Shown here one piece after another: positions 48,501-62,874 of a stretch of 64,000 bases of DNA (position 1 is the first letter of the stretch; every line of letters starts with the position of its first letter). Below the pieces are notes generated by a model that searched no databases, was not told the DNA's origin, and saw only the letters and a list, made by a program, of their open reading frames with translations. The stretch comes from Sipunculus nudus (lineage: Eukaryota > Annelida > Sipuncula > Golfingiida > Sipunculidae). Position numbers and translations under genes: made by a program. The stretch spans positions 3,661,464 to 3,725,463 of the forward strand of contig CM049320.1 of the NCBI GenBank assembly GCA_026874595.1. Reading direction: 5' to 3'.

Positions 48501-49198
48501 GCACGCTAACCGAAACCACACCGACCCTTTGGAAGGTATTTTTCTTTTTTGTGGTATGCACAAGTTTCCTTCTCGTAAGATCAGACGCTTTCAATGCAGA
48601 ACAGTAACATTGGCATATGCTTTGGTAGCTTTTCACGTATTTTCTGTAATTTAACAAATATTTTTACACAACTCGCGTAGCTACTACGCCATATACCATA
48701 ACACGTTTTCAGTCCATGCAGTCAAAGGAAAGTAAAGTGTATAGTCATTTTTTTGCATCTCGTAGCCTGTTGTGTACCAGTTGATACATTTACTTGACAG
48801 AAACTATTGTGGTTAGGTTTCCTGCAATGTGGAGCCTGTCTAGACAAGTTTCGATCCTGTTAAGGCCACAAGAAGCCTTTTATCGTTCCCGTGTCGCCCT
48901 CCGGCAGACAAAAGGTACATTACGATTTGACAACTTGTAATTTAACAAATATTTTTTCACAACTCGCGTAGCTACTACGCCATATTCTATAACACGTTTC
49001 GGTTACACTAAAACAAATCAAAGCAGTCAAAGGAAAGTAAAGTGTATAGTCATTTTTTGCATCTCGTAGCCTGTTGTGTACCAGTTGATTACATTTATTT
49101 GACAGAAACTATTGTGGTTAGGTTTCCTGCAATGTGGAGCCTGTCTAGACAAGTTTCGATCCTGTTAAGGCTACAAGAAGCCTTATATCGTTCCCGTG
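39547..49198 (+). repeat. Higher-order segment L, copy 1 (9,652 bp)
   Basis: Units: 39547 with short 40478; long 40783, 41726, 42656, 43603, 44550, 45496 with short 46428; 46733 with short 47659; and 47964 with short 48894. Compared with copy 2 it has one additional 1236-bp dimer (39547-40782) and one additional ~946-bp monomer. Monomers 44550 and 45496 share the private change TGTAATTCACAG at about 44446 and 45392, so the extra monomer is a local duplication. Confidence 0.85.
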
Positions 49199-52100
49199 TC
49201 GCCCTCTAGCGGACGAAAGGTACGTTGCGATTTCATACCTTTTCGATTCGCACAAGCCAACATTGTATCTGAAAACAAGACAAATCGACGAAAAAGAAGG
49301 AAGTCTGTAAATGCAGGACGACCGAATAAAAAGCGCGCGTTCTTTGATTCCAGATTATTTCCCAGTTTTAGAAATGTGCATCTAACGGATGCCTTTGTCA
49401 GTTGATACATAGAAACACTGTCCAATCAGAAAAGAATGACCTCTGCAAAATAATTCAATTCCACGGCCAACCTAGATGCATGAGACACAATACAACACGG
49501 CAATGTACAGGGAGAGATTTCAAGGCTGAAAGAAAACAGAAGAGTCTATTTGTTTTTCTGCGGCTTATATGTACTTTCTGCTATTAAGGGAAATGGATCG
49601 CTGATTTTGGAATGTTTATTACCCTGCCGATGCAGGGCTTCAGAAATTAATCATAGACTCATTGTAGTGTTCCTCTCCACGGAAATCTTTAGTAAAAGGC
49701 GAAAGATTTGTACGTGGCTGAAGAGAAACCAGAGTGCACGCTAACCGAAACCACACCGACCCCTTGGAAGTCATTTTTCTTTTTTTGTGGTATGCACAAG
49801 TTTCCTTCTCGTAAGATCAGACGCTTTCAATGCAGAACAGCAACATTGGCATACGCTTTGGTAGCTTTTCACGTATTTTCTGTAATTTAACAAATATGTT
49901 TTCACAACTCGCGTGGCTTACGCCATATTCTTTAAAACGTTTCCGTTACACTGACACAAATCAATGCAGTCAAAGGAAAGTAAAGGTGTATAGTCATTTT
50001 TTTCATCTTGTAGCCTGATATGTACGAATTGATTAAATGTATTTGACAGAAATTATTGTGTTTAGGTGTCCTCTAATGTGAAGCCTGTCTAGACAAGTTT
50101 CGATCCTGTAAAGGCCACAAGAAGCCTTTTATCGTTCAAGTGTCGCCCTCTAGCGGACGAAAGGTACGTTACGATTTCATACCTTTTCGATTCGCACAAG
50201 CCAACATTGTATCTGAAAACAAGACAAATCGACGAAAAAGAAGGAAGTCTGTAAATGCAGGACGACCGAATAAAAAGCGCGCGTTCTTTGATTCCAGATT
50301 ATTTCCCAGTTTTAGAAATGTGCATCTAACGGATGCCTTTGTCAGTTTATACATAGAAACACTGTCCAATCAGAAAAGAATGACCTCTGCAAAATAATTA
50401 AATTCCACGGCCAACCTAGATGCAAGAGATACAATACAACACGGCAATGTACAGGGAGAGATTTCAAGGCTGAAAGAAAACAGAAGAGTCTATTTGTTTT
50501 TCTGCGGCCTAAATGTACTTTCTGCTATTGAGGGAAAGGGATCGCTGATTTTGAAATGTTTATTACCCTGTCGATGCAGGGCTTCAGAAATTATTCATAG
50601 ACTCATTGTAGTGTTCCTCTCCACGGAAATCTTTAGTAAAAGGCGAAAGATTTGTACGTGGCTGAAGAGAAACCAGAGTGCACGCTAACCGAAACCACAC
50701 CGACCCCTTGGAAGTCATTTTTCTTTTTTGTGGTATGCACAAGTTTCCTTCTCGTAAGATCAGACGCTTTCAATGCAGAACAGCAACATTGGCATATGCT
50801 TTGGTAGCTTTTCACGTATTTTCTATAATTTAACAAATATGTTTCCACAACTCGCGTAGGTACTACGCCATATACTATAACACGTTTCCGTTACACTGAA
50901 ACAAATCCATGCAGTCAAAGGAAAGTAAAGTGTATAGTCATTTTTTGCATCTCGTAGCCTGTTGTGTACCAGCTGATTACATTTATTTGACGGAAACTAT
51001 TGTGGTTAGGTTTCCTGCAATGTGGAGCCTGTCTAGACAAGTTTCGATCCTGTTAAGGCCTCAAGAAGCCTTATATCGTTCCCGTGTCGCCCTCTAGCGG
51101 ACAAAAGGTACGTTGCGATTTCATATCTTTTCGATTCGCACAAGCCAACATTATATCTGAAAACAAGACAAATCGACGAAAAAGAAGGAAGCCTATCAAT
51201 GCAGGACGACCGAATAAAAAGCGCGCGTTCTTTGATTCCAGATTATTTCCCAGTTTTAGAAATGTGCATCTAACGGATGCCTTTGTCAGTTGATACATAG
51301 AAACACTGTCTAATCAGATAAGAATGACCTCTGCAAAATAATTAAATTCCACGGCCAACCTAGATGCATGAGATACAATACAACATGGCAATGTACAGGG
51401 AGAGAATTCAAGGCTGAAAGAAAACAGAAGAGTATTTGTTTTTCTGCGGCTTAAATGTACTTTCTGCTATTGAGGGGAAGGGATCGCTGATTTTGAAATG
51501 TTTATTACCCTGCCGATGCAGGGCTTCAGAAATAATTCATAGACTCATTGTAGTGTTTCTCTCCACGGAAATCTTTAGTAAAAGGCGAAAGATTTGTACG
51601 TGGCTGAAGAGAAACCAGAGTGCACGCTAACCGAAACCACACCGACCCCTTGGAAGGCATTTTTCTTTTTTGTGGTATGCACAAGTTTCCTTCTCGTAAG
51701 ATCAGACGCTTTCATTGCAGAACAGTAACATTGGCATATCCTTTGGTAGCTTTTCATGTATTTTCTGTAATTTAACAAATATGTTTCCACAACTCGCGTA
51801 GCTACTACGCCATATACTATAACACGTTTCCGTTACACTGAAACAAATCCATGCAGTCAAAGGAAAGTAAAGTGTATAGTCATTTTTTGCATCTCGTAGC
51901 CTGTTGTGTACCAGTTGATTACATTTATTTGACAGAAACTATTGTGGTTAGGTTTCCTGCAATGTGGAGCCTGTCTAGACATGTTTCGATCCTGTTAAGG
52001 CTGCAAGAAGCCTTATATCGTTATACCTTTTCGATTCGCACAAGCCAACATTGTATCTGAAAACAAGACAAATCGACGAAAAAGAAGGAAGTCTGTAAAT

Positions 52101-55100
52101 GCAGGACGACCGAATAAAAAGCGCGCGTTCTTTGATTCCAGATTATTTCCCAGTTTTAGAAATGTGCATCTAACGGATGCGTTTGTCAGTTGATTCATAG
52201 AAACACTGTCCAATCAGAAAAGAATCACCTCTGCAAAATAATTAATTTCCCACGGCCACCCTAGATGCATGAGACACAATACAACACGGCAATGTACAGG
52301 GAGAGATTTCAAGGCTGAAAGAAAACAGAAGAGTCTATTTTTTCCTGCGGCTTAAATGTACTTTCTGCTATTGAGGGAAAGGGATTGCTGATTTTGGAAT
52401 GTTTATTACCCTGCCGATGGAGGGCTTCAGAAATTAATCATAGACTCATTGTAGTGTTCCTCTCCACGGAAATCTTTAGTAAAAGGCGAAAGATTTGTAC
52501 GTGGCTGAAGAGAAACCAGAGTGCACGCTATCCGAAAGCACACCGACCCCTTGGAAGGCATTTTTCTTTTTTGTGGTATGCACAAATTACCTTCTCGTAA
52601 GATCAGACGCTTTCAATGCAGAACAGCAACATTGGCATATGCTTAGCTAGCTTTTAACGTATTTTCTGTAATTTAACAAATATGTTTCACACCTCGCGTA
52701 GCTACTACGCCATATTCTATAACACGTTTCCGTTACACTAAAACAAATCAAAGCAGTCAAAGGAAAGTAAAGGTGTATAGTCATTTTTTTTGCATCTCGT
52801 AGCCTGTTGTGTACGAATTGATTAAATGTATTTGACAGAAATTATTCTGTTTAGGTTTCCTGCAATGTGGAGCCTGTCTAGACAAGTTTCGATCCTGTTA
52901 AGGCCACAAGAAGCCTTATATCGTTCCCGTGTCGCCCTCTAGCGGACGAAAGGTACGTAACTATTTCATATCTTTTCGATTCGCACAAGCCAACATTGTA
53001 TCTGAAAACAAGACAAATCGACGAAAATGAAGGAAGCCTATCAATGCAGGACGACCGAATAAAAAGCGCGCGTTCTTTGATTCCAAATTATTTCCCAGTT
53101 TTAGAAATGTGCATCTAACGGATGCCTTTGTCAGTTGATACATAGAAACACTGTCCAATCAGAAAAGAATGACCTCTGCAAAATAATTAAATTCCACGGC
53201 CAACCTAGATGCATGAGATACAATACAACACGGCAATGTACAGGGAGAGATTTCAAGGCTGAAAGAAAACAGAAGAGTCTATTTGTTTTTCTGCGGCTTA
53301 AATGTACTTTCTGCTATTGAGGGGAAGGGATCGCGGATTTTGAAATGTTTATTACCCTGCCGATGCAGGGCTTCAGAAATTAATCATAGACTCATTGTTG
53401 TGTTCCTCTCCACGGAAATCTTTAGTAAAAGGCGAAAGATTTGTACGTGACTGAAGAGAAACCAGAGTGCACGCTAACCGAAACCACACCGACCCTTTGG
53501 AAGGTATTTTTCTTTTTTGTGGTATGCACAAGTTTCCTTCTCGTAAGATCAGACGCTTTCAATGCAGAACAGTAACATTGGCATATGCTTTGGTAGCTTT
53601 TCACGTATTTTCTGTAATTTAACAAATATTTTTCCACAACTCGCGTAGCTACTACGCCATATACCATAACACGTTTTAGTTCCATGCAGTCAAAGGAAAG
53701 TAAAGTGTATAGTCATTTTTTTGCATCTCGTAGCCTTTTGTGTACCAGTTGATTACATTGACTTGACTGAAACTATCGTGGTTAGGTTTCCTGCAATGTG
53801 GAGCCTGTCTAGACAAGTTTCGATCCTGTTAAGGCCACAAGAAGCCTTTTATCGTTCCCGTGTCGCCCTCCGGCGGACAAAAGGTACGTTACGATTTGAC
53901 AACTTGTAATTTAACAAATATTTTTTCACAACTCGCGTAGCTACTACGCCATATTCTATAACACGTTTCGGTTACACTAAAACAAATCAAAGCAGTCAAA
54001 GGAAAGTAAAGTGTATAGTCATTTTTTGCATCTCGTAGCCCGTTGTGTACCAGTTGATTACATTTATTTGACAGAAACTATTGTGGTTAGGTTTCCTGCA
54101 ATGTGGAGCCTGTCTAGACAAGTTTCGATCCTGTTAAGGCTACAAGAAGCCTTATATCGTTCCCGTGTCGCCCTCTAGCGGACGAAAGGTACGTTGCGAT
54201 TTCATACCTTTTCGATTCGCACAAGCCAACATTGTATCTGAAAACAAGACAAATCGACGAAAAAGAAGGAAGTCTGTAAATGCAGGACGACCGAATAAAA
54301 AGCGCGCGTTCTTTGATTCCAGATTATTTCCCAGTTTTAGAAATGTGCATCTAACGGATGCCTTTGTCAGTTGATACATAGAAACACTGTCCAATCAGAA
54401 AAGAATGACCTCTGCAAAATAATTCAATTCCACGGCCAACCTAGATGCATGAGATACAATACAACACGGCAATGTACAGGGAGAGATTTCAAGGCTGAAA
54501 GAAAACAGAAGAGTCTATTTGTTTTTCTGCGGATTATATGTACTTTCTGCTATTGAGGGGAAGGGATCGCTGATTTTGAAATGTTTATTACCCTGCCGAT
54601 GCAGGGCTTCAGAAATTAATCATAGACTCATTGTTGTGTTCCTCTCCACGGAAATCTTTAGTAAAAGGCGAAAGATTTGTACGTGACTGAAGAGAAACCA
54701 GAGTGCACGCTAACCGAAACCACACCGACCCTTTGGAAGGTATTTTTCTTTTTTGTGGTATGCACAAGTTTCCTTCTCGTAAGATCAGACGCTTTCAATG
54801 CAGAACAGTAACATTGGCATATGCTTTGGTAGCTTTTCACGTATTTTCTGTAATTTAACAAATATTTTTCCACAACTCGCGTAGCTACTACGCCATATAC
54901 CATAACACGTTTTCGTTCCATGCAGTCAAAGGAAAGTAAAGTGTATAGTCATTTTTTTGCATCTCGTAGCCTGTTGTGTACCAGTTGATTACATTTACTT
55001 GACAGAAACTATTGTGGTTAGGTTTCCTGCAATGTGGAGCCTGTCTAGACAAGTTTCGATCCTGTTAAGGCCACAAGAAGCCTTTTATCGTTCCCATGTT

Positions 55101-55403
55101 GCCCTCCGGCAGACAAAAGGTACGTTACGATTTGACAACTTGTAATTTAACAAATATTTTTTCACAACTCGCGTAGCTACTACGCCATATTCTATAACAC
55201 GTTTCGGTTACACTAAAACAAATCAAAGCAGTCAAAGGAAAGTAAAGTGTATAGTCATTTTTTGCATCTCGTAGCCTGTTGTGTACCAGTTGATTACATT
55301 TATTTGACAGAAACTATTGTGGTTAGGTTTCCTGCAATGTGGAGCCTGTCTAGACAAGTTTCGATCCTGTTAAGGCTACAAGAAGCCTTATATCGTTCCC
55401 GTG
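49199..55403 (+). repeat. Higher-order segment S, copy 3 (6,205 bp)
   Basis: Units start at 49199, 50143, 51087, 52023 (motif-less), 52932 with short 53863, and 54168 with short 55099. The layout equals copies 1 and 2, and bases agree closely with copy 2 at an offset of 15,857-15,858. The short monomer at 55099 has further decay of its motif (CATGTTGCCC). Confidence 0.85.
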
Positions 55404-58400
55404 TCGCCCTCTAGCGGACGAAAGGTACGTTGCGATTTCATACCTTTTCGATTCGCACAAGCCAACATTGTATCTGAAAACAAGACAAATCGACGAAAAA
55501 GAAGGAAGTCTGTAAATGCAGGACGACCGAATAAAAAGCGCGCGTTCTTTGATTCCAGATTATTTCCCAGTTTTAGAAATGTGCATCTAACGGATGCCTT
55601 TGTCAGTTGATACATAGAAACACTGTCCAATCAGAAAAGAATGACCTCTGCAAAATAATTCAATTCCACGGCCAACCTTGATGCATGAGATACAATACAA
55701 CACGGCAATGTACAGGGAGAGATTTCAAGGCTGAAAGAAAACAGAAGAGTCTATTTGTTTTTCTGCGGATTATATGTACTTTCTGCTATTGAGGGGAAGG
55801 GATCGCTGATTTTGAAATGTTTATTACCCTGCCGATGCAGGGCTTCAGAAATTATTTATAGACTCATTGTTGTGTTCCTCTCCACGGAAATCTTTAGTAA
55901 AAGGCGAAAGATTTGTACGTGACTGAAGAGAAACCAGAGTGCACGCTAACCGAAACCACACCGACCCTTTGGAAGGTATTTTTCTTTTTTGTGGTATCCA
56001 CAAGTTTCCTTCTCGTAAGATCAGACGCTTTCAATGCAGAACAGTAACATTGGCATATGCTTTGGTAGCTTTTCACGTATTTTCTGTAATTTAACAAATA
56101 TGTTTTCACAACTCGCGTGGCTTACGCCATATTCTTTAAAACGTTTCCGTTACACTGACACAAATCAATGCAGTCAAAGGAAAGTAAAGGTGTATAGTCA
56201 TTTTTTTCATCTTGTAGCCTGATATGTACGAATTGATTAAATGTATTTGACAAAAATTATTGTGTTTAGGTGTCCTCTAATGTGAAGCCTGTCTAGACAA
56301 GTTTCGATCCTGTAAAGATCACAAGAAGCCTTTTATCGTTCAAGTGTCGCCCTCTAGCGGACAAATGGTACGTTGCGATTTCATACCTTTTCGATTCGCA
56401 CAAGCCAACATTGTATCTGAAAACAAGACAAATCGACGAAAAAGAAGAACCCTATCAATGCAGGACGACCGAAAAAAAAGCGCGCGTTCTTTGATTCCAG
56501 ATTATTTCCCAGTTTTAGAAATGTGCATCTAACGGATGCCTTTGTCAGTTGATACATAGAAACACTGTCCAATCAGAAAAGAATGACCTCTGCAAAATAA
56601 TTAAATTCCACGGCCAACCTAGATGCATGAGATACAATACAACACGGCAATGTACAGGGAGAGATTTCAAGGCTGAAAGAAAACAGAAGAGTCTATTTGT
56701 TTTTCTGCGGCTTATATGTACTTTCTTCTATTGAGGGAAAGGGATCGCTGATTTTGAAATGTTTATTACCATGCCGATGCATGGCTTCAGAAATTAATCT
56801 TAGACTCATTGTAGTGTTCCTCTCCACGGAAATCTTTAGTAAAAGGCGAAAGATTTGTACGTGGCTGAAGAAAAACCAGAGTGCACGCTAACCGAAACCA
56901 CACCGACCCCTTGGAAGGCATTTTTCTTTTTTTGTGGTATGCACAAGTTTCCTTCTCGTAAGATCAGACGCTTTCAATGCAGAACAGTAACATTGGCATA
57001 TGCTTTGGTAGCTTTTCACGTATTTTCTGTAATTTAACAAATATTTTTCCACAACTCGCGTAGCTACTACGCCATATACTATAACACGTTTTTGTTCCAT
57101 GCAGTCAAAGGAAAGTAAAGGTGTATAGTCATTTTTTTTATCTTGTAGCCTGATATGTACGAATTGATTAAATGTATTTGACAGAAATTATTGTGTTTAG
57201 GTGTCCTCTAATGTGAAGCCTGTCTAGACAAGTTTCGATCCTGTAAAGGCCACAAGAAGCCTTTTATCGTTCAAGTGTCGCCCTCTAGCGGACGAAAGGT
57301 ACGTTACGATTTCATACCTTTTCGATTCGCACAAGCCAACATTGTATCTGAAAACAAGACAAATCGACGAAAAAGAAGGAAGTCTGTAAATGCAGGTCGA
57401 CCGAATAAAAATCGCGCGTTCTTTGATTCCAGATTATTTCCCAGTTTTAGAAATGTGCATCTAACGGATGCCTTTGTCAGTTGATACATAGAAACACTGT
57501 CCAATCAGAAAAGAATGACCTCTGCAAAATAATTAAATTCCACGGCCAACCTAGATGCAAGAGATACAATACAACACGGCAATGTACAGGGAGAGATTTC
57601 AAGGCTGAAAGAAAACAGAAGAGTCTATTTGTTTTTCTGCGGCCTAAATGTACTTTCTGCTATTGAGGGGAAGGGATCGCTGATTTTGAAATGTTTATTA
57701 CCCTGCCGATGCAGGGCTTCAGAAATTATTCATAGACTCATTGTAGTGTTCCTCTCCACGGAAATCTTTAGTAAAAGGCGAAAGATTTGTACGTGGCTGA
57801 AGAGAAACCAGAGTGCACGCTAACCGAAACCACACCGACCCCTTGGAAGTCATTTTTCTTTTTTGTGGTATGCACAAGTTTCCTTCTCGTAAGATCAGAC
57901 GCTTTCAATGCAGAACAGTAACATTGGCATATGCTTTGGTAGCTTTTCACGTATTTTCTGTAATTTAACAAATATGTTTCCACAACTCGCGTAGGTACTA
58001 CGCCATATACTATAACACGTTTCCGTTACACTGAAACAAATCCATGCAGTCAAAGGAAAGTAAAGTGTATAGTCATTTTTTTTTGCATCTCGTAGCCTGT
58101 TGTGTACGAATTTATCAAATGTATTTGACAGAAATTATTCTGTTTAGGTTTCCTGCAATGTGGAGCCTGTCTAGACAAGTTTCGATCCTGTTAAGGCCAC
58201 AAGAAGCCTTATATCGTTCCCGTGTCGCCCTCTAGCGGACGAAAGGTACGTTACGATTTCATACCTTTTCGATTCGCACAAGCCAACATTATATCTGAAA
58301 ACAAGACAAATCGACGAAAAAGAAGGAAGCCTATCAATGCAGGACGACCGAATAAAAAGCGCGCGTTCTTTGATTCCAGATTATTTCCCAGTTTTAGAAA

Positions 58401-61400
58401 TGTGCATCTAACGGATGCCTTTGTCAGTTGATTCATAGAAACACTGTCCAATCAGAAAAGAATAACCTCTGCAAAATAATTAATTTCCCACGGCCACCCT
58501 AGATGCATGAGACACAATACAACACGGCAATGTACAGGGAGAGATTTCAAGGCTGAAAGAAAACAGAAGAGTCTATTTGTTTTTCTGCGGCTTAAATGTA
58601 CTTTCTGCTATTGAGGGGAAGGGATCGCTGATTTTGAAATGTTTATTACCCTGCCGATACAGGGCTTCAGAAATTAATCATAGACTCATTGTAGTGTTCC
58701 TCTCCACGGAAATCTTTAGTAAAAGGCGAAAGATTTGTACGTGGCTGAAGAGAAACCAGAGTGCACGCTAACCGAAACCACACCGACCCCTTGGAAGGCA
58801 TTTTTCTTTTTTGTGGTATGCACAAGTTTCCTTCTCGTAAGATCAGACGCTTTCAATGCAGAACAGCAACATTGGCATATGCTTAGCTAGCTTTTAACGT
58901 ATTTTCTGTAATTTAACAAATATGTTTCACACCTCGCGTAGCTACTACGCCATATTCTATAACACGTTTCCGTTACACTAAAACAAATCAAAGCAGTCAA
59001 AGGAAAGTAAAGGTGTATAGTCATTTTTTTTGCATCTCGTAGCCTGTTGTGTACGAATTGATTAAATGTATTTGACAGAAATTATTCTGTTTAGGTTTCC
59101 TGCAATGTGGAGCCTGTCTAGACAAGTTTTGATCCTGTTAAGGCCACAAGAAGCCTTATATCGTTCCCGTGTCGCCCTCTAGCGGACGAAAGGTACGTAA
59201 CGATTTCATATCTTTTCGATTCGCACAAGCCAACATTATATCTGAAAACAAGACAAATCGACGAAAATGAAGGAAGCCTATCAATGCAGGACGACCGAAT
59301 AAAAAGCGCGCGTTCTTTGATTCCAAATTATTTCCCAGTTTTAGAAATGTGCATCTAACGGATGCCTTTGTCAGTTGATACATAGAAACACTGTCCAATC
59401 AGAAAAGAATGACCTCTGCAAAATAATTCAATTCCACGGCCAACCTAGATGCATGAGATACAATACAACACGGCAATGTACAGGGAGAGATTTCAAGGCT
59501 GAAAGAAAACAGAAGAGTCTATTTGTTTTTCTGCGGCTTAAATGTACTTTCTGCTATTGAGGGGAAGGGATCGCGGATTTTGAAATGTTTATTACCCTGC
59601 CGATGCAGGGCTTCAGAAATTAATCATAGACTCATTGTTGTGTTCCTCTCCACGGAAATCTTTAGTAAAAGGCGAAAGATTTGTACGTGACTGAAGAAAA
59701 ACCAGAGTGCACGCTAACCGAAACCACACCGACCCTTTGGAAGGTATTTTTCTTTTTTGTGGTATGCACAAGTTTCCTTCTCGTAAGATCAGACGCTTTC
59801 AATGCAGAACAGTAACATTGGCATATGCTTTGGTAGCTTTTCACGTATTTTCTGTAATTTAACAAATATTTTTCCACAACTCGCGTAGCTACTACGCCAT
59901 ATACCATAACACGTTTTAGTTCCATGCAGTCAAAGGAAAGTAAAGTGTATAGTCATTTTTTTTGCATCTCGTAGCCTTTTGTGTACCAGTTGATTACATT
60001 GACTTGACTGAAACTATCGTGGTTAGGTTTCCTGCAATGTGGAGCCTGTCTAGACAAGTTTCGATCCTGTTAAGGCCACAAGAAGCCTTTTATCGTTCCC
60101 GTGTCGCCCTCCGGCGGACAAAAGGCACGTTACGATTTGACAACTTGTAATTTAACAAATATTTTTTCACAACTCGCGTAGCTACTACGCCATATTCTAT
60201 AACACGTTTCGGTTACACTAAAACAAATCAAAGCAGTCAAAGGAAAGTAAAGTGTATAGTCATTTTTTGCATCTCGTAGCCTGTTGTGTACCAGTTGATT
60301 ACATTTATTTGACAGAAACTATTGTGGTTAGGTTTCCTGCAATGTGGAGCCTGTCTAGACAAGTTTCGATCCTGTTAAGGCTACAAGAAGCCTTATATCG
60401 TTCCCGTGTCGCCCTCTAGCGGACGAAAGGTACGTTGCGATTTCATACCTTTTCGATTCGCACAAGCCAACATTGTATCTGAAAACAAGACAAATCGACG
60501 AAAAAGAAGGAAGTCTGTAAATGCAGGACGACCGAATAAAAAGCGCGCGTTCTTTGATTCCAGATTATTTCCCAGTTTTAGAAATGTGCATCTAACGGAT
60601 GCCTTTGTCAGTTGATACATAGAAACACTGTCCAATCAGAAAAGAATGACCTCTGCAAAATAATTCAATTCCACGGCCAACCTAGATGCATGAGATACAA
60701 TACAACACGGCAATGTACAGGGAGAGATTTCAAGGCTGAAAGAAAACAGAAGAGTCTATTTGTTTTTCTGCGGATTATATGTACTTTCTGCTATTGAGGG
60801 GAAGGGATCGCTGATTTTGAAATGTTTATTACCCTGCCGATGCAGGGCTTCAGAAATTAATCATAGACTCATTGTTGTGTTCCTCTCCACGGAAATCTTT
60901 AGTAAAAGGCGAAAGATTTGTACGTGACTGAAGAGAAACCAGAGTGCACGCTAACCGAAACCACACCGACCCTTTGGAAGGTATTTTTCTTTTTTGTGGT
61001 ATGCACAAGTTTCCTTCTCGTAAGATCAGACGCTTTCAATGCAGAACAGTAACATTGGCATATGCTTTGGTAGCTTTTCACGTATTTTCTGTAATTTAAC
61101 AAATATTTTTCCACAACTCGCGTAGCTACTACGCCATATACTATAACACGTTTTCGTTCCATGCAGTCAAAGGAAAGTGTATAGTCATTTTTTTGCATCT
61201 CGTAGCCTGTTGTGTACCAGTTGATTACATTTACTTGACAGAAACTATTGTGGTTAGGTTTCCTGCAATGTGGAGCCTGTCTAGACAAGTTTCGATCCTG
61301 TTAAGGCCACAAGAAGCCTATTATCGTTCCCGTGTCGCCCTCCGGCAGACAAAAGGTACGTTACGATTTGACAACTTGTAATTTAACAAATATTTTTTCA

Positions 61401-62874
61401 CAACTCGCGTAGCTACTACGCCATATTCTATAACACGTTTCGGTTACACTAAAACAAATCAAAGCAGTCAAAGGAGAGCAAAGTGTATAGTCATTTTTTG
61501 CATCTCGTAGCCTGTTGTGTACCAGTTAATTACATTTATTTGACAGAAACTATTGTGGTTAGGTTTCCTGCAATGTGGAGCCTGTCTAGACAAGTTTCGA
61601 TCCTGTTAAGGCTACAAGAAGCCATATATCGTTCCCGTGTCGCCCTCTAGCGGACGAAAGGTACGTTGCGATTTCATACCTTTTCGATTCGCACAAGCCA
61701 ACATTGTATCTGAAAACAAGACAAATCGACGAAAAAGAAGGAAGTCTGTAAATGCAGGACGACCGAATAAAAAGCGCGCGTTCTTTGATTCCAGATTATT
61801 TCCCAGTTTTAGAAATGTGCATCTAACGGATGCCTTTGTCAGTTGATACATAGAAACACTGTCCAATCAGAAAAGAATGACCTCTGCAAAATAATTCAAT
61901 TCCACGGCCAACCTAGATGCATGAGATACAATACAACACGGCAATGTACAGGGAGAGATTTCAAGGCTGAAAGAAAACAGAAGAGTCTATTTGTTTTTCT
62001 GCGGCTTATATGTACTTTCTGCTATTGAGGGGAAGGGATCGCTGATTTTGAAATGTTTATTACCCTGCCGATGCAGGGCTTCAGAAATTAATCATAGACT
62101 CATTGTTGTGTTCCTCTCCACGGAAATCTTTAGTAAAAGGCGAAAGATTTGTACGTGACTGAAGAGAAACCAGAGTGCACGCTAACCGAAACCACACCGA
62201 CCCTTTGGAAGGTATTTTTCTTTTTTGTGGTATGCACAAGTTTCCTTCTCGTAAGATCAGACGCTTTCAATGCAGAACAGTAACATTGGCATATGCTTTG
62301 GTAGCTTTTCACGTATTTTCTGTAATTTAACAAATATTTTTACACAACTCGCGTAGCTACTACGCCATATACCATAACACGTTTTCAGTCCATGCAGTCA
62401 AAGGAAAGTAAAGTGTATAGTCATTTTTTTGCATCTCGTAGCCTGTTGTGTACCAGTTGATACATTTACTTGACAGAAACTATTGTGGTTAGGTTTCCTG
62501 CAATGTGGAGCCTGTCTAGACAAGTTTCGATCCTGTTAAGGCCACAAGAAGCCTTTTATCGTTCCCGTGTCGCCCTCCGGCAGACAAAAGGTACATTACG
62601 ATTTGACAACTTGTAATTTAACAAATATTTTTTCACAACTCGCGTAGCTACTACGCCATATTCTATAACACGTTTCGGTTACACTAAAACAAATCAAAGC
62701 AGTCAAAGGAAAGTAAAGTGTATAGTCATTTTTTGCATCTCGTAGCCTGTTGTGTACCAGTTGATTACATTTATTTGACAGAAACTATTGTGGTTAGGTT
62801 TCCTGCAATGTGGAGCCTGTCTAGACAAGTTTCGATCCTGTTAAGGCTACAAGAAGCCTTATATCGTTCCCGTG
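55404..62874 (+). repeat. Higher-order segment L, copy 2 (7,471 bp)
   Basis: Units: 55404 (chimeric long), 56347, 57278, 58225, 59172 with short 60104, 60409 with short 61335, and 61640 with short 62570. It matches segment L copy 1 in order but is 2,181 bp shorter. The first unit joins the 5' part of the 39547-type monomer to the 3' part of the 40783-type monomer. Shared rarities with copy 1 include GAAGCCATATATCG (near 47942 and 61618) and the 5-bp deletion giving GGAAAGTGTATAG. Confidence 0.85.
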
